In this document: positions 36,125-48,333 of the stretch, one piece after another
Position numbering within the stretch: the first letter of the stretch is position 1
Layout: each line of letters opens with the position of its first letter
DNA from: Gammaproteobacteria bacterium
Lineage (GTDB): Bacteria > Pseudomonadota > Gammaproteobacteria > UBA4575
Assembly (NCBI GenBank): GCA_011523795.1
Contig: WTFY01000002.1
Span: 124,001 to 188,000, forward strand
DNA length: 64,000 nucleotides
Direction: 5' to 3'
Translations under genes and position numbers: made by a program
The notes under the pieces: model-generated
The model's database searches: none
What the model was told of the DNA's origin: nothing
What the model saw: only the letters and a program-made list of their open reading frames with translations

Positions 36125-37303
36125 TCAGAGTGTGTTGAAGCGGGTGGCAGCTTCTTCCAAAACCCCCATGCTCGTCGCAAACGAGATGCGCATGTGACCG
36201 GGCGATCCAAATGCCTTGCCAGGTACTACGGCCATACCCGCCTCATTCAGCAAATGTTCCACAAAGCCCAAGTCATCTGAAATACCTGCTGTTCTTTCAA
36301 TCAGGCCTTCGATGTTTGGAAAGCAGTAAAAGGTCCCGTCACTCAACGGGCAGCGGAGTCCTTCAATTTCATTCAGGGCACCCACGATGAAGTCATGGCG
36401 CTTCTCAAACTCTTCGCGCATGGTGGCAACAAAGCCCTGGTCACCGGTCAGCGCGGCCTCGGCTGCGGCCTGCGATATGGAGCTTGGATTGGATGTGCTC
36501 TGCGACTGAATTTTTGTCATGGACTTGATGAGCGCTTCCGGACCCCCCGCATAGCCGATTCTCCAGCCCGTCATGGAATAGGCCTTGGAGACACCGTTCA
36601 GCACCAGGGTTCGGTCAGCCAGTGATGGTGTGGTGTTCAGGATGTTGGAAAACTCCTGTCCACGAAACATGATGTGCTCGTAAATATCGTCACTGATCAC
36701 GAACACCTGCGGATACCTTTCCAGCACCTCCCCCAGCGCACCGAGTTCATCCCGGGTATAGGCGATTCCAGTCGGGTTTGACGGACTGTTGAGGACCAGC
36801 AGCCGGGTCCTGTCCGAGATGCTGCGCTCCAGGTCTTCTGCCGTGATCTTGTTTTGGTTTTCACTACGGCCTGTAACAATCACGGGACGACCGCCTGCCA
36901 GGAGCACGATATCCGGGTAGGAAACCCAGTATGGGGCAGGGATGATGACTTCATCCCCATCATTCAGGAGCGCCTGGCACAGGTTGTAGATCACCTGCTT
37001 GGCACCACATGAGATCATGACTTCATTCGAGGAGTATTCAAGCCCGTTGTCGTTTCGGAACTTGCTGATAACTGCATCCTTGAGCGAAGGCGTACCGGCC
37101 ACTGCAGTGTACTTGGTCTTGCCTTCCCGAATCGCAGCGATGGCCGCCTCCTTTACGTGCATGGGTGTGTCAAAATCGGGCTCACCGGCGGCTAGGCTCA
37201 GGATGTCTCTGCCTTCTGCCCGGATTTGATTTGCCCGTGCAGTTATGGCTAAAGTTGCAGAAGGTTTGATTCTCGATACTCGGTCTGCAAGTGAATGGTT
37301 CAA
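36125..37303 (-). CDS. aspC: Aspartate aminotransferase, class I (type Ib)
   Basis: A 392-residue PLP aminotransferase of the short thermophile/Rhizobium-type aspartate aminotransferases. It opens ADRVSRIKPSATLAITARA, has LAAGEPDFDTP, the VLNSPSNPTGIAY segment, the PLP lysine in NGVSKAYSMTGWRIGY and the C-terminal substrate Arg in MRISFATS. Some members also act on prephenate. The start is TTG 37303 with GGGAG seven bases upstream; there is no closer ATG that keeps the N-terminal motif. Divergent from uvrB with 111 bp between them. Confidence 0.92.
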   Translation of the reverse strand: MNHSLADRVSRIKPSATLAITARANQIRAEGRDILSLAAGEPDFDTPMHVKEAAIAAIREGKTKYTAVAGTPSLKDAVISKFRNDNGLEYSSNEVMISCGAKQVIYNLCQALLNDGDEVIIPAPYWVSYPDIVLLAGGRPVIVTGRSENQNKITAEDLERSISDRTRLLVLNSPSNPTGIAYTRDELGALGEVLERYPQVFVISDDIYEHIMFRGQEFSNILNTTPSLADRTLVLNGVSKAYSMTGWRIGYAGGPEALIKSMTKIQSQSTSNPSSISQAAAEAALTGDQGFVATMREEFEKRHDFIVGALNEIEGLRCPLSDGTFYCFPNIEGLIERTAGISDDLGFVEHLLNEAGMAVVPGKAFGSPGHMRISFATSMGVLEEAATRFNTL

Positions 37304-37414
37304 TGCGGTCTCCCTCTGGATTTAGGATAATTGGGTGGATGCACTTTAGCAGCCCTGTTGGGCGGATACGAGTTCTCCCGGCAAAGAAACCCGCAGATTT
37401 AATGAAAGTGAAAC

Positions 37415-39445
37415 ATGTACGAGCCATTCCGGATTGATTCTGAGTTTGCCCCGGCCGGGGATCAGCCGGAAGCAATCAAGGCCCTGATCGAGGGTCTGAA
37501 CGATGGGCTGGCCCACCAGACCCTGCTGGGTGTGACCGGTTCTGGCAAGACCTTCACCATTGCCAACGTGATCGAGCAGGTGCAGCGGCCCACTATCATC
37601 CTGGCGCCCAACAAGACGCTGGCCGCGCAGCTTTACGGGGAGATGAAGGAATTCTTTCCCGGGCATGCCGTGGAGTACTTCGTTTCGTACTACGACTATT
37701 ACCAGCCCGAGGCCTATGTACCGTCCAGCGACACCTACATCGAAAAGGATGCCTCCGTCAACGAGCATATCGAGCAGATGCGGCTGTCTGCGACCAAGGC
37801 CTTGTTCGAACGTCCGGACACGGTGATCGTCGCGACCGTATCCGCAATCTACGGGCTGGGTGATCCAAAGGCCTACCTGAGCATGGTCATGCACCTCGAC
37901 CGCGGCGATCGCGTGGACCAGCGCAAGCTCCTTCGCCGCTTGGCCGAGTTGCAGTATTCGCGCAACGATTTCGAACTGCGACGGGGTACGTTCCGGGCTC
38001 ATGGCGAGATCATCGACGTGCATCCCGCGGAGTCCGAACGTGAGGGAATCCGTATCGAACTCTTCGATGACGAGATAGAAAACCTGAGTTACTTCGATGC
38101 CCTCACGGGTGAGGTCATACGCAGGGTTCCCCGGCTTACCGTTTATCCCAAGACCCACTACGTGACACCGAGGGAGATTCTGTTGAATGCCATCGAGCAG
38201 ATCAAGGATGAACTCGAGGCACATCTGGAAGTGCTGAATCGGGCCAACCGCCTGGTCGAAGCCCAGCGGCTTGAACAGCGCACACGCTTCGATCTGGAGA
38301 TGATCGAGGAAATCGGGTATTGCATGGGCATCGAGAACTACTCGCGTTACCTGTGCGGTCGTGCACCCGGAGAGCCGCCTCCCTGCCTGCTGGATTACCT
38401 CCCGGACAATGCACTGATGGTGATGGATGAAAGCCACGTGTCGGTTCCGCAGTTCGGCGGCATGTACCGGGGCGACCGTTCCCGCAAGGAGACGCTGGTC
38501 GAGTACGGCTTCAGACTGCCCTCCGCCCTGGACAACCGCCCTCTCAAGTTCGAGGAATTCGCGGCCCTGGCTCCGCAGATGATTTACGTATCCGCCACAC
38601 CAGGTCCCTACGAGATGGAAAAGTCGGCCGCAGTGGTGGAGCAGGTGGTCCGCCCGACAGGACTGGTAGATCCCGAAATTGAAGTCCGTCCAGTGCATTC
38701 CCAGGTGGATGATGTGCTGTCTGAAATCAACCGGTGTGTGGAGCGCGCAGAACGCGTGCTGATCACGACACTCACAAAGCGCATGGCCGAGGACCTGACC
38801 GAGTACCTGGCCGATCATGGTGTGCGGGTGCGTTACCTGCACTCGGATATTGACACGGTCGAGCGGGTCGAGATCATTCGGGGGCTGCGCAATGCAGATT
38901 TCGATGTCCTGGTGGGCATCAACCTGCTGCGCGAGGGCCTGGATATCCCGGAAGTCTCGCTGGTGGCCATTCTGGATGCGGACAAGGAAGGGTTCCTTCG
39001 CTCCGACCGGTCACTGATCCAGACGGTGGGCCGTGCGGCACGGCATATTCACGGCAAAGCGATCATGTACGCCGATAGGGTGACCGGCTCGATGCAGCGT
39101 GCCATCGACGAGACCAACCGGCGCCGCACCAAGCAGATCGCCTTCAACAAGATTCACGGCATCACGCCCAGGGGGATCAGGAAGAAAGTGGCCGATATCA
39201 TGGAAGGCGCACGCAGGGCGCCCGATGAATTCAGTGCAGGCAAGAAGCGTTACAAGGATCTCTGGGACCGTGACAAGTATTCGGACCTGAGTCCCGAGCA
39301 TGGAATGAAACTGGTCAAGAAGCTGGAGCAGAAGATGTACCAGCATGCCCGCGACCTGGAATTCGAGGAAGCTGCAAGGATCCGGGACGAGGTCTTTCAC
39401 CTGAAGGATAGGGTACTGGGGAAACCGCAGAAAATAGCCGGATGA
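37415..39445 (+). CDS. uvrB: UvrABC system protein B
   Basis: The 676-residue damage-verification helicase of nucleotide excision repair. The Walker A motif is [10 protein letters not shown] near residue 38; the beta-hairpin [21 protein letters not shown] lies near 92-112; helicase motifs DESHVSVPQ and TVGRAARH are present. The C-terminal UVR domain ([23 protein letters not shown]) that contacts UvrC is complete. Alone here; uvrA and uvrC are not in the window. Confidence 0.97.
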   Translation: MYEPFRIDSEFAPAGDQPEAIKALIEGLNDGLAHQTLLGVTGSGKTFTIANVIEQVQRPTIILAPNKTLAAQLYGEMKEFFPGHAVEYFVSYYDYYQPEAYVPSSDTYIEKDASVNEHIEQMRLSATKALFERPDTVIVATVSAIYGLGDPKAYLSMVMHLDRGDRVDQRKLLRRLAELQYSRNDFELRRGTFRAHGEIIDVHPAESEREGIRIELFDDEIENLSYFDALTGEVIRRVPRLTVYPKTHYVTPREILLNAIEQIKDELEAHLEVLNRANRLVEAQRLEQRTRFDLEMIEEIGYCMGIENYSRYLCGRAPGEPPPCLLDYLPDNALMVMDESHVSVPQFGGMYRGDRSRKETLVEYGFRLPSALDNRPLKFEEFAALAPQMIYVSATPGPYEMEKSAAVVEQVVRPTGLVDPEIEVRPVHSQVDDVLSEINRCVERAERVLITTLTKRMAEDLTEYLADHGVRVRYLHSDIDTVERVEIIRGLRNADFDVLVGINLLREGLDIPEVSLVAILDADKEGFLRSDRSLIQTVGRAARHIHGKAIMYADRVTGSMQRAIDETNRRRTKQIAFNKIHGITPRGIRKKVADIMEGARRAPDEFSAGKKRYKDLWDRDKYSDLSPEHGMKLVKKLEQKMYQHARDLEFEEAARIRDEVFHLKDRVLGKPQKIAG

Positions 39446-39529
39446 GGCCCGGTTTGTGTATTTCAGTCAAATTTGCAGCACCAAGGTACCGAAATTCCCC
39501 GTTCTGTGCTAGGTTTCACACCTTGTACC

Positions 39530-39606
39530 AGGCGCGTAGCTCAGTTGGTTAGAGCATCACCTTGACATGGTGGGGGTCGTTGGTTCGAATCCAATCGCGC
39601 CTACCA
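39530..39606 (+). tRNA. tRNA-Val (GAC)
   Basis: 77 nt with encoded CCA. Acceptor AGGCGCG pairs fully with CGCGCCT; anticodon loop TTGACAT gives GAC; D-arm and T-arm are standard. It lies between uvrB and thrS. Confidence 0.97.
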
Positions 39607-39692
39607 GAAATTGAAACAGCACCGAGACTGGCGCCTGCAACACACTTGGTAAACATGTGGCCCCTGGTATAGGTCACCACTGGAGAACGGAC

Positions 39693-41603
39693 ATGCCGAC
39701 CATCACCCTGCCTGACGGCACGCAAAAAACATTCACGCACCCGGTTACCATCCAGCAGGTGGCCGAATCCATCGGCCCCGGGCTGGCCAAGGCGACCATC
39801 GCCGGGCGCATCGACGGACAGCTTGCCGATGCCTGTGTCAGCATTTCGGGGGATGCCAGCGTCGAGATCGTTACCAGCAAGGACCCGGATGGCGTCGATA
39901 TCATCCGCCATTCCTTTGCCCATCTCATGGGACATGCGGTCAAGCAGCTTTATCCGACCGCCAAAATGGCAATCGGGCCGGTGATTGAAAACGGCTTCTA
40001 CTACGATATCGACTATGAACGGCCGTTCACCCCTGAGGACCTGGAGGCGATCGAACAGCGCATGCAGGAACTGATCATGCAGGATTACGATGTGGTGCGT
40101 GAAGTAGTGAGCCGGGTCCGGGCGGTCAACACGTTCCGGGAACGCAACGAGGACTACAAGGTCGAAATTGCATCCGAGATTCCAGACGGGGAGATCATCG
40201 CACTCTACCATCACCAAGAATACACCGACATGTGCCGGGGCCCGCATGTGCCCAACACGCGCCATCTGAGAGCTTTCAAGCTGACCCGCCTGGCAGGTTC
40301 CTACTGGCGCGGGGATTCCAGCAACAAGATGCTCCAGCGGATATACGGTACCGCGTGGGCGGACAAGAAGCAGCTCAAGAATTACCTGGCGCAACTGGAG
40401 GAAGCCCGCAGGCGTGACCACCGCAAGCTCGGCAAGCAGATGGACCTGTTCCATTTCCAGGAAGAGGCCCCGGGCATGGTGTTCTGGCATGATCGCGGGT
40501 TCACGCTTTACCGGCTGGTAGAAACCTACATTCGTGACAAGATATGTGCACACGGCTACCAGGAAGTCTCAACCCCCCAGGTGCTGGACCGCAAGCTTTG
40601 GGAGAAATCCGGCCACTGGGACAAGTTCGGCAGCATGATTTTCGCCACGCAGTCCGAGAACCGCGAATACGCAATCAAGCCCATGAACTGTCCCGGTCAT
40701 GTGCAGATTTACAATCAGGGCCTGAAAAGCTACCGTGACCTGCCATTCAAGCTCTCGGAATTCGGCCTGGTGCACCGCAACGAGCCTTCCGGGACCCTGC
40801 ATGGGTTACTGCGTGGCCGGCGTTTCGTTCAGGATGACGCGCACATCTTCTGCACCCGCCGGCAATTGCAGCAGGAAGTGGAGGAACTGATCCGGCTGAC
40901 GTTTGAGGTATACCGCGATTTTGGTTTCGAAAACATCGAGCTGGCCCTGTCGACCCGACCGGAACAGCGTGTGGGAGAAGACAGTCTCTGGGATGAAGCC
41001 GAACAGGCCCTGCAGCGGGTGCTGGACAATCAGGAACTGGAGTACAGGCTGCAGCCGGGGGAGGGTGCGTTTTACGGACCCAAGATAGAATTCACGCTGC
41101 GGGACAGTATTGGCCGGGTCTGGCAGTGTGGTACGATCCAGGTGGATTTCTCCATGCCGGAACGCCTCGATGCGTCCTACGTGGCGGAAGACGGTTCACG
41201 ACAGGTCCCGGTCATGATACACCGTGCGATACTGGGTTCGCTGGAACGGTTCATCGGGATTCTGATCGAAAATTATGCCGGGGACCTGCCTTTCTGGCTG
41301 GCACCAGTACAGGCGGTATTGCTCAATATTACGGATCAGCAGGCGGAATATGTCGGTTCCGTGCAAGAAACGCTTACAAATCAAGGCTTCAGGGTCATAT
41401 CCGACTTGAGAAATGAAAAGATTGGATTTAAGATTCGTGAGCACACGCTTGCCCACATCCCTTACATGCTGGTGGCCGGCAATCGTGAAGTGAATACAAA
41501 CCAGCTGGCCGTTCGTACTCGCAGTGGCAAGGACTTGGGATCGATGGATCTCAAGGCCGTCGGGGACATGTTCGCCGGGTTAAATGTGTGTGGACTGCAA
41601 TAG
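39693..41603 (+). CDS. threonyl-tRNA synthetase thrS: Threonyl-tRNA synthetase
   Basis: A 636-residue class II synthetase. The N-terminal TGS domain ([14 protein letters not shown]), the editing domain with [16 protein letters not shown] and the catalytic core with [10 protein letters not shown] (zinc Cys), [22 protein letters not shown] and the C-terminal anticodon-binding domain are all present. ATG 39693 follows GGAGAACGGAC and gives the standard N-terminus; the frame is open 36 bp further up. It leads the thrS-infC-rpmI-rplT-pheS-pheT-ihfA group, the same order as in E. coli. Confidence 0.96.
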   Translation: MPTITLPDGTQKTFTHPVTIQQVAESIGPGLAKATIAGRIDGQLADACVSISGDASVEIVTSKDPDGVDIIRHSFAHLMGHAVKQLYPTAKMAIGPVIENGFYYDIDYERPFTPEDLEAIEQRMQELIMQDYDVVREVVSRVRAVNTFRERNEDYKVEIASEIPDGEIIALYHHQEYTDMCRGPHVPNTRHLRAFKLTRLAGSYWRGDSSNKMLQRIYGTAWADKKQLKNYLAQLEEARRRDHRKLGKQMDLFHFQEEAPGMVFWHDRGFTLYRLVETYIRDKICAHGYQEVSTPQVLDRKLWEKSGHWDKFGSMIFATQSENREYAIKPMNCPGHVQIYNQGLKSYRDLPFKLSEFGLVHRNEPSGTLHGLLRGRRFVQDDAHIFCTRRQLQQEVEELIRLTFEVYRDFGFENIELALSTRPEQRVGEDSLWDEAEQALQRVLDNQELEYRLQPGEGAFYGPKIEFTLRDSIGRVWQCGTIQVDFSMPERLDASYVAEDGSRQVPVMIHRAILGSLERFIGILIENYAGDLPFWLAPVQAVLLNITDQQAEYVGSVQETLTNQGFRVISDLRNEKIGFKIREHTLAHIPYMLVAGNREVNTNQLAVRTRSGKDLGSMDLKAVGDMFAGLNVCGLQ

Positions 41604-41612
41604 ATTTTTTTG

Positions 41613-41628
41613 AGGAGGACTGGATATT
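41613..41628 (+). promoter_or_regulatory. infC ribosome-binding site with AUU start codon
   Basis: A perfect AGGAGG (41613-41618) stands seven bases before ATT 41626, in frame with infC. The next candidate start, TTG 41650, is 31 bases from this site and would remove conserved N-terminal residues. AUU allows IF3 to repress its own synthesis in E. coli. Confidence 0.85.
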
Positions 41629-42147
41629 AGCGTAGGGAAAGCAATCCGCTTGAACGAAGAGATTACCGAAAGTGAGGTACGTCTGATTGGACTGGACGGC
41701 AAGAACGTGGGCGTGGTGAACATCAGCGAAGCCCAGCAGATTGCCCAGGAGGCGGAGCTAGACTTGGTAGAAATTGCACCGAATGCGACACCACCCGTAT
41801 GCAAGGTGATGGATTACGGCAAATTCAGGTTTCAGCAAAGCAAGAAGGCCCAGATAGCAAGAAAAAAGCAAAAGCAGATTCATGTCAAGGAGATAAAGTT
41901 CAGGCCTGGTACGGAAGTGAGTGATTACCAGGTCAAGATGAAAAAGATCATTGAGTTTCTCATGCATGGCGACAAGGCAAAAGTAACCGTGCGGTTCAGG
42001 GGGCGCGAAATGATGCACCAGGAATTTGGCGGAGCCCTGCTGGACCGCATAGAAAAGGATTTGGACAAGTATGGTGAAGTCGAGCAAAGACCGCGGCTGG
42101 AAGGCCGCCAGCTGGTGATGGTATTCAGGCCCTTGCGAAAGAAGTAA
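41626..42147 (+). CDS. infC: Translation initiation factor IF-3
   Basis: A 173-residue IF-3 that binds the 30S subunit and proofreads the start codon. The N-domain begins [20 protein letters not shown] and the linker and C-domain contain [38 protein letters not shown] and [12 protein letters not shown] start it at ATT 41626, encoding [12 protein letters not shown] with initiator Met. The rare start codon matches the autoregulated infC genes of enterobacteria and many other bacteria. rpmI follows at 17 bp. Confidence 0.95.
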   Translation: MSVGKAIRLNEEITESEVRLIGLDGKNVGVVNISEAQQIAQEAELDLVEIAPNATPPVCKVMDYGKFRFQQSKKAQIARKKQKQIHVKEIKFRPGTEVSDYQVKMKKIIEFLMHGDKAKVTVRFRGREMMHQEFGGALLDRIEKDLDKYGEVEQRPRLEGRQLVMVFRPLRKK

Positions 42148-42164
42148 TACAGGTAGGTAAGTAC

Positions 42165-42362
42165 ATGCCAAAGTTGAAAACCAATCGTGGTGCGGCAAAG
42201 CGCTTCAAGCGGACTGCAGGTGGCGGTTTCAAGCGCATCCAGTCGCATGCCAGGCACATCCTGACCAAGAAAAGTGCAAAAAGAAAACGGCATCTGCGTG
42301 CGGATGCCACCATTGCAGAGCAGGATGTCAAGTCCGTACGGCAGATGCTGCCCTACGCGTAG
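42165..42362 (+). CDS. rpmI: 50S ribosomal protein L35
   Basis: A 65-residue very basic protein with the L35 signature [20 protein letters not shown] and [18 protein letters not shown]. It sits between infC and rplT in the conserved operon. In E. coli L20 represses this gene through a leader pseudoknot; I did not detect that structure here. Confidence 0.96.
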   Translation: MPKLKTNRGAAKRFKRTAGGGFKRIQSHARHILTKKSAKRKRHLRADATIAEQDVKSVRQMLPYA

Positions 42363-42392
42363 AGGAACCGATCAGGAAACCGGAGAAAATCG

Positions 42393-42746
42393 ATGCCAAG
42401 AGCCAAGCGGTCTGTCGTTGCGCATGCCCGACACAAGAAAATTCTCGACAAGGCCAAGGGGTACTACGGGGCACGCAGGCGCACGTATCGCGTGGCCAAG
42501 CAGGCTGTTATCAAGGCCGGCCAGTATGCATACCGTGACCGGCGCCAACGAAAGCGCCAGTTTCGTTCTCTTTGGATTGTCCGCATCAATGCGGCAGCCC
42601 GGCAGTTCGGCTTGTCCTACAGCCGGCTGATGGACGGGCTGAACAAGGCCTCCGTGCAGATTGACCGCAAGGTTTTGGCTGACCTCGCGGTACATGATAT
42701 TGATACGTTCGGCAAGCTCGCGGAAAGGGCGAAGGCAAGCTTGTAG
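42393..42746 (+). CDS. rplT: 50S ribosomal protein L20
   Basis: A 117-residue L20 with [20 protein letters not shown] near residues 18-37 and [22 protein letters not shown] near 50-70. It is an early 23S rRNA assembly protein and a known feedback repressor of its own operon in E. coli. An intrinsic terminator follows 50 bp after the stop. Confidence 0.97.
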   Translation: MPRAKRSVVAHARHKKILDKAKGYYGARRRTYRVAKQAVIKAGQYAYRDRRQRKRQFRSLWIVRINAAARQFGLSYSRLMDGLNKASVQIDRKVLADLAVHDIDTFGKLAERAKASL

Positions 42747-42795
42747 GCTCGTCGCCCCAGGCAATTGTTGCGCGATCAAGCAGTGAAAATTCGGT

Positions 42796-42827
42796 AAAAA
42801 GGGAAAGGCAGCGCCTTTCCCTTTTTT
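42796..42827 (+). terminator. Intrinsic terminator between rplT and pheS
   Basis: A GC-centred stem AAAGGGAAAGGC / GCCTTTCCCTTT with loop AGC is followed by a T-run. It lies 50 bp after rplT and 28 bp before pheS, where E. coli has the pheST attenuator. I see no phenylalanine-rich leader peptide before it, so it may be a simple partial terminator. Confidence 0.85.
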
Positions 42828-42840
42828 GTTTCATTCATGA

Positions 42841-43857
<1,017 letters not shown>

Positions 43858-43867
43858 GAAGCCGGCC

Positions 43868-46261
43868 ATGCAGGTAAGTGAACGATGGTTGAGAGAATGG
43901 GCCGACCCGGCTGTGAGCACGCAGCAGTTGGCCGATACGCTGACCATGGCGGGCCTGGAGGTCGACAGTACTGAGCCTGCTGCGCCCGTGTTTTCCGGTG
44001 TGGTGGCCGCGAAGGTTGTGAGTCTTGCTGAACATCCTGAAGCCACAAAGCTCCAGGTGTGCGGCGTGGATGATGGATCGGGCCAACCGAAGACGGTGGT
44101 ATGCGGTGCAGCAAACGTGCGCGCCGGAATGACAGGTGCACTGGCCAGGGTCGGGGCCAAGCTGCCAGGTGATGTCCTGGTTGAAATCAGGACGCTGGGT
44201 GGGATAGATTCGGCTGGAATGCTGTGTTCTGGTGCCGAACTCGGTCTTGCCGAATCGTCTGCGGGAATCCTGGAATTGCCCGGCACGTGCGAACCCGGTA
44301 CCGATGTGTATGAAGGTCTGGGACTGGACGATACCGTGATCAGTATCGACCTGACGCCCAACCGTGCTGATTGTCTTAGCATCCAGGGATTGGCCAGGGA
44401 AGTATCGGCACTGTTCGGGGTGCCGCTTACAAACCAGGCCCCTGGCATCCGGGAGGCTCATTCGGTCGAGACGATTTTCCCGGTTTCGGTCGAGGCACCC
44501 GAAGACTGTCCACGCTATGTCGGCAGGGTGATCAAGGGTGTGGCGGGAAATGCACAGGCACCGTTCTGGATCCGGGAGAAGCTGCGCCGTTGCGGTATCC
44601 GTTCCGTCAATGCCATCACGGACATTACGAATTTCGTGATGCTTGAACTCGGTCAGCCCATGCATGCGTTTGATCTTGACAGCCTTCAGTCCGGCATCCG
44701 GGTGCGTTTTGCCCGGCCGCTGGAGACCCTGCTGCTGCTGAATGGCCAGGAAGTGAAACTGGCCGAGGATGAACTGGTCATCGCTGATGACCAGCGCCCT
44801 GTTGCCTTGGCCGGTATCATGGGAGGACAGCAGACAGCAGTGGAAGGGCACACCCGCTCCGTATTCCTGGAGTGCGCATGGTTCAGGCCGGAAACGATTG
44901 CCGGCAGGGCACGCAGGTATGGGCTGCATACCGATTCCTCGCACCGCTTCGAGCGCGGCGTGGACCCGGACCTTGCACGTCGGGCCATGCAAAGGGCCAC
45001 CCAGTTGATACTTGAAACCGTGGGAGGCGATGCAGGCCCGGTTCTCTGCGAGGAAGATCCCTCTTTCCTGCCGCAGCCGGCCAGGATTGAACTGGAGTCG
45101 TCCAGGGTCGAGGCCCTGCTTGGGGTTTCGGTTGAAACAAGCGAAATCAGGTCGCTTCTGGAGCGCCTGTACTGCAGCGTGAGCCACACTGGCCAGGTCC
45201 TGCATGTCATCCCGCCGGGATTTCGCACCGACCTGTCCATTGCGGAAGACCTGATCGAGGAAATTGCACGCCTGAAGGGCTATGAAAACATTCCCGCCTC
45301 CCGCATGGACACCGTGCATGTCACCAGTGCAGGCGATGCTCCGTCAAGTGCAAGCCCACTCGACCAGATGAAACAGGCCCTGGTGTTGCGAGGTTACAAT
45401 GAAATCATTTCTTTCAGCTTTATTAACCCTCGTGTCGAGCGACTGTTCAATCCGGATCATGAAGCTAAGGAGCTTGAAAACCCGATTTCAAGGGACCTGT
45501 CCGTGATGCGCAGCAGCATCTGGCCGGGCCTGGTGCAGACAGCCCGCTATAATTTCAACCGCCAGCAGATGAGGGCCCGTATGTTCGAACAGGGCCTGCA
45601 GTTTCGACAGACACCGCAAGGCCTCATGCAGCTTCCGGTACTGTCCGGCCTGATAACCGGTGACTGTGAACCCCTGCAGTGGGGAATCCGTTCGAGAAAA
45701 TCCGATTTCTATGACATCAAGGGAGACGTGGAACATCTCCTTGAAATTGCCGCTGTGCCGCGCAACGAGTTGCATTTCGAGGCTCTGGAAGATCCGGGCC
45801 TTCATCCCGGCCAGGCAGCGAGGGGAGTGTTTGCCGGTCACACGCTGGTGCGACTGGGTGCCTTGCACCCACGCATCCAGGCAGGACTGGACATCGACCA
45901 GGAAGTATTTCTGTTTGAACTGCAATTGAGTGAACTGCCGCAGGAAGCTCCTGACAGGAACTTCAGGCCACTGTCGAGATTTCCTTCGATCCGCAGGGAT
46001 CTCACGCTCGTGGTGAATGAGGCACTTCAGGCTGCGGAAATCCGCTCAAACATTGAACAGATGCAAATTGCCTGTCTGCAGCATGCTGAAATTTTCAGTG
46101 TCTATACCGGGAAAGGTATTCCCGAAGGAAAGAAAAGTGTTTCTTTAGGCTTGATCTTACAAGAGTTTTCACGCACTCTTACGGATAAAGAAATAGAACA
46201 AATTGTCACGCAGATTGTTTCTAGACTTGAAAGCAAGCTTGGGGCAGAAATCAGAACCTAA
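43868..46261 (+). CDS. pheT: Phenylalanyl-tRNA synthetase beta subunit
   Basis: A 797-residue beta subunit that binds tRNA-Phe and carries the editing site. The EMAP-like tRNA-binding domain (residues 40-150, [14 protein letters not shown]), the B3/B4 editing domain ([11 protein letters not shown]), the B5 domain and the C-terminal ferredoxin-like anticodon-binding domain ([18 protein letters not shown]) are all present. ATG 43868 begins [13 protein letters not shown], the usual PheT start. ihfA starts 5 bp after its stop. Confidence 0.96.
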   Translation: MQVSERWLREWADPAVSTQQLADTLTMAGLEVDSTEPAAPVFSGVVAAKVVSLAEHPEATKLQVCGVDDGSGQPKTVVCGAANVRAGMTGALARVGAKLPGDVLVEIRTLGGIDSAGMLCSGAELGLAESSAGILELPGTCEPGTDVYEGLGLDDTVISIDLTPNRADCLSIQGLAREVSALFGVPLTNQAPGIREAHSVETIFPVSVEAPEDCPRYVGRVIKGVAGNAQAPFWIREKLRRCGIRSVNAITDITNFVMLELGQPMHAFDLDSLQSGIRVRFARPLETLLLLNGQEVKLAEDELVIADDQRPVALAGIMGGQQTAVEGHTRSVFLECAWFRPETIAGRARRYGLHTDSSHRFERGVDPDLARRAMQRATQLILETVGGDAGPVLCEEDPSFLPQPARIELESSRVEALLGVSVETSEIRSLLERLYCSVSHTGQVLHVIPPGFRTDLSIAEDLIEEIARLKGYENIPASRMDTVHVTSAGDAPSSASPLDQMKQALVLRGYNEIISFSFINPRVERLFNPDHEAKELENPISRDLSVMRSSIWPGLVQTARYNFNRQQMRARMFEQGLQFRQTPQGLMQLPVLSGLITGDCEPLQWGIRSRKSDFYDIKGDVEHLLEIAAVPRNELHFEALEDPGLHPGQAARGVFAGHTLVRLGALHPRIQAGLDIDQEVFLFELQLSELPQEAPDRNFRPLSRFPSIRRDLTLVVNEALQAAEIRSNIEQMQIACLQHAEIFSVYTGKGIPEGKKSVSLGLILQEFSRTLTDKEIEQIVTQIVSRLESKLGAEIRT

Positions 46262-46266
46262 TCGCA

Positions 46267-46569
46267 ATGGCGCTTACCAAAGCTGAAATGGCAGAGAACC
46301 TGTTCGAGGAGTTGGGCCTCAACAAGCGCGAAGCCAAGGAACTTGTCGAAGTATTTTTTGAGGAAGTACGCATTGCTTTGGAACGCAACTGCGAAGTCAA
46401 GCTGTCTGGATTTGGCAATTTCATCCTACGAGACAAAAGTCAACGTCCGGGACGTAACCCGAAGACCGGCGAGGAGATTCCCATTTCCGCCAGGCGCGTG
46501 GTGACGTTTCGTCCGGGACAGAAGCTAAAAGCGAGAGTTGAGGCGTATGCTGGAAATCAGCAGCAATAA
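46267..46569 (+). CDS. ihfA: Integration host factor subunit alpha
   Basis: A 100-residue HU/IHF family protein. [25 protein letters not shown] is the alpha-subunit N-terminus; [23 protein letters not shown] contains the DNA-contacting arm. The location after pheT confirms ihfA. Its 3' end overlaps the MerR gene by 23 bp. Confidence 0.96.
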   Translation: MALTKAEMAENLFEELGLNKREAKELVEVFFEEVRIALERNCEVKLSGFGNFILRDKSQRPGRNPKTGEEIPISARRVVTFRPGQKLKARVEAYAGNQQQ

Positions 46570-46903
46570 TGAGTTACCAGCTATCCCGGGAAAACGCTAT
46601 TTTACAATCGGTGAAGTCAGTGAACTATGCAGGGTCAAAACACACGTGTTGCGTTACTGGGAACAGGAGTTCCCATCCCTCAAGCCTGTCAAGCGCCGAG
46701 GCAACCGCCGCTACTATCAGCGGCACGATGTAATATTGATTCGCCAGATCCGGAACCTTCTTTATGAACAGGGCTATACCATAGGCGGGGCCAGGCAAAA
46801 GCTTTCGGGATCATCTGCCAAGCAGGACACCAGCCAGAGCCAGCAGCTCATTCACCAGATGCGGGTTGAGCTCGAAGACCTGTTGCACGTACTCAAGCGT
46901 TAG
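46547..46903 (+). CDS. MerR family transcriptional regulator
   Basis: A 118-residue regulator. The winged helix-turn-helix starts at about residue 18 ([26 protein letters not shown]) and continues with the wing [19 protein letters not shown]; a dimerisation helix follows. There is no cysteine cluster or ligand-binding domain at the C-terminus, so the effector is unknown. This regulator next to ihfA is widespread in gammaproteobacteria. ATG 46547 is preferred to TTG 46538; both overlap ihfA, so translation is probably coupled. Confidence 0.9.
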   Translation: MLEISSNNELPAIPGKRYFTIGEVSELCRVKTHVLRYWEQEFPSLKPVKRRGNRRYYQRHDVILIRQIRNLLYEQGYTIGGARQKLSGSSAKQDTSQSQQLIHQMRVELEDLLHVLKR

Positions 46904-46944
46904 AGGTCTCCAGTCCGGTCTTCCTGCTGTTTTTCCGGTCAAGT

Positions 46945-47021
46945 CGGGGTGTAGCGCAGCCTGGTAGCGCACCGCAATGGGGTTGCGGTGGTCGGAGGTT
47001 CAAATCCTCTCACCCCGACCA
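46945..47021 (+). tRNA. tRNA-Pro (GGG)
   Basis: 77 nt with encoded CCA. Acceptor CGGGGTG pairs with CACCCCG; the anticodon stem CCGCA/TGCGG encloses the loop ATGGGGT with anticodon GGG. The D-arm TAGCGCAGCCTGGTAGCGC is the proline type. Confidence 0.97.
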
Positions 47022-47407
47022 TGAATCGTTGGTCCTTACCGGGGGTAACTCTTGGGGCGAAGGAGCGGTCCCGGAGAACTGCGTCCTGAAATCGCATTCG
47101 GTGCAGGATACCCAGGTCATTCAGCATGTCACCGGGTCCTGCTGTCCTGTCAGATACCTTGTCTGGAAGTTCACTCCGAAAGCTGTTTTGTGTACCCTAT
47201 GCGCCGGTGCATACAGTTTCAATGTACGGTGAAGTACGACGTGAGCCTTCAGGCATGAGAGCATCCCTGCGGGATTTCCATTCCTGTGCCATGGGCCATG
47301 CAGGATATTCCTGACAAGATCTGCCGGCTTTACACACATTAACAGAGAACTCCTGGGCCTGTCTGAATGGGCATTTGGGACGGAAACAGGAAAAATTCAT
47401 TTAACAG
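47022..47407 (+). other. 386-bp stretch without a recognisable gene (tRNA-Pro to lepB)
   Basis: No coding frame with family features, tRNA, long repeat or intrinsic terminator is seen. Other gammaproteobacteria usually have lepA directly before lepB; nothing here resembles a lepA fragment. The lepB promoter must lie here or upstream, but no good hexamer pair was found. Confidence 0.5.
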
Positions 47408-48250
47408 ATGTCGTTGGATATTCACATGGACCTGGAGTTGATTCTTGTAATCGGGACGCTTGTCACAGGCGCGGTATGGCTGCTCGACAAGTTTTTCCTG
47501 AGAAAACGCCGTACAGGGGTGACCCAGCAGAGAGCCCGCAAGGGCGAGCCAGGCGAAGAGATCAAGCCTGATGCGAAGGCTGCCAAGGAGCCCTGGCATA
47601 TCGAAACCTGCAAGTCATTTTTTCCGATCCTGCTGATCGTCCTGATACTTCGTGCATTCGTGGCTGAACCCTTTCGAATTCCTTCGGGTTCCATGATGCC
47701 CACCCTGCTGCATGGTGACTTCATCCTGGTGAACAAGTTCACTTACGGCATCAGGTTGCCCGTGCTGCATGCCAAGATCATGGATACCGGAGCACCCCGC
47801 AGGGGAGATGTCGCAGTGTTCCGGTTTCCTGTCAATCCTGCGGACGACTACATCAAGCGTATCATTGGTCTTCCCGGTGACCGGATCGAGTACCGGAACA
47901 AGACAGTGTTTGTCAACGACCGGCCCATGCAGCAGGCGTCAAATGGCGTATACCGTGGTACGGGTTCCAACAGTGTCATGAACGGTATTCCCGTGTTCAG
48001 TGAAGACCTGGAGGTAATCAGGCACGATGTGATGATCACGTATCCGAGATACAACATACCGATCGTCGAGGTCGTTCCGGAAAATCACTATTTTGTCATG
48101 GGGGATAACCGCGACCACAGCAGTGACAGTCGAAGCTGGGGATTCGTTCCGGAAGAGAACCTGGTAGGGCGAGCCTTCCTGGTATGGATGAACTGGGATT
48201 TTGCCGGGAAAAAATTCGATTTCGGCCGTATTGGAAAGAAAATCATCTAG
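47408..48250 (+). CDS. lepB: Signal peptidase I
   Basis: A 280-residue inner-membrane serine protease that removes signal peptides. Two hydrophobic anchors (about residues 8-26 and 70-87) enclose a charged cytosolic loop. The catalytic serine is S95 in IPSGSMMPTL and the lysine K150 in DDYIKRIIGLPGD; the box E motif GDNRDHSSDSRSWGFVP is present. The 55-residue spacing of the dyad equals that of E. coli (S91, K146). lepB precedes rnc and era as usual, but with a 209-bp gap. Confidence 0.95.
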   Translation: MSLDIHMDLELILVIGTLVTGAVWLLDKFFLRKRRTGVTQQRARKGEPGEEIKPDAKAAKEPWHIETCKSFFPILLIVLILRAFVAEPFRIPSGSMMPTLLHGDFILVNKFTYGIRLPVLHAKIMDTGAPRRGDVAVFRFPVNPADDYIKRIIGLPGDRIEYRNKTVFVNDRPMQQASNGVYRGTGSNSVMNGIPVFSEDLEVIRHDVMITYPRYNIPIVEVVPENHYFVMGDNRDHSSDSRSWGFVPEENLVGRAFLVWMNWDFAGKKFDFGRIGKKII

Positions 48251-48333
48251 CGCTCACCCGGCTTGCCTCTGCCGGGCAATGACTCTGGACGGCTGCAGGC
48301 CGTGGGTTCCGGATTGGTTTCCTGCTGTGCTTG

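Noticed and set aside
37346-38842. 498-codon open frame on the minus strand
   Set aside because: Antisense to uvrB, which has all helicase motifs.
39549-40553. 334-codon open frame on the minus strand
   Set aside because: It runs across tRNA-Val and the thrS start, both certain.
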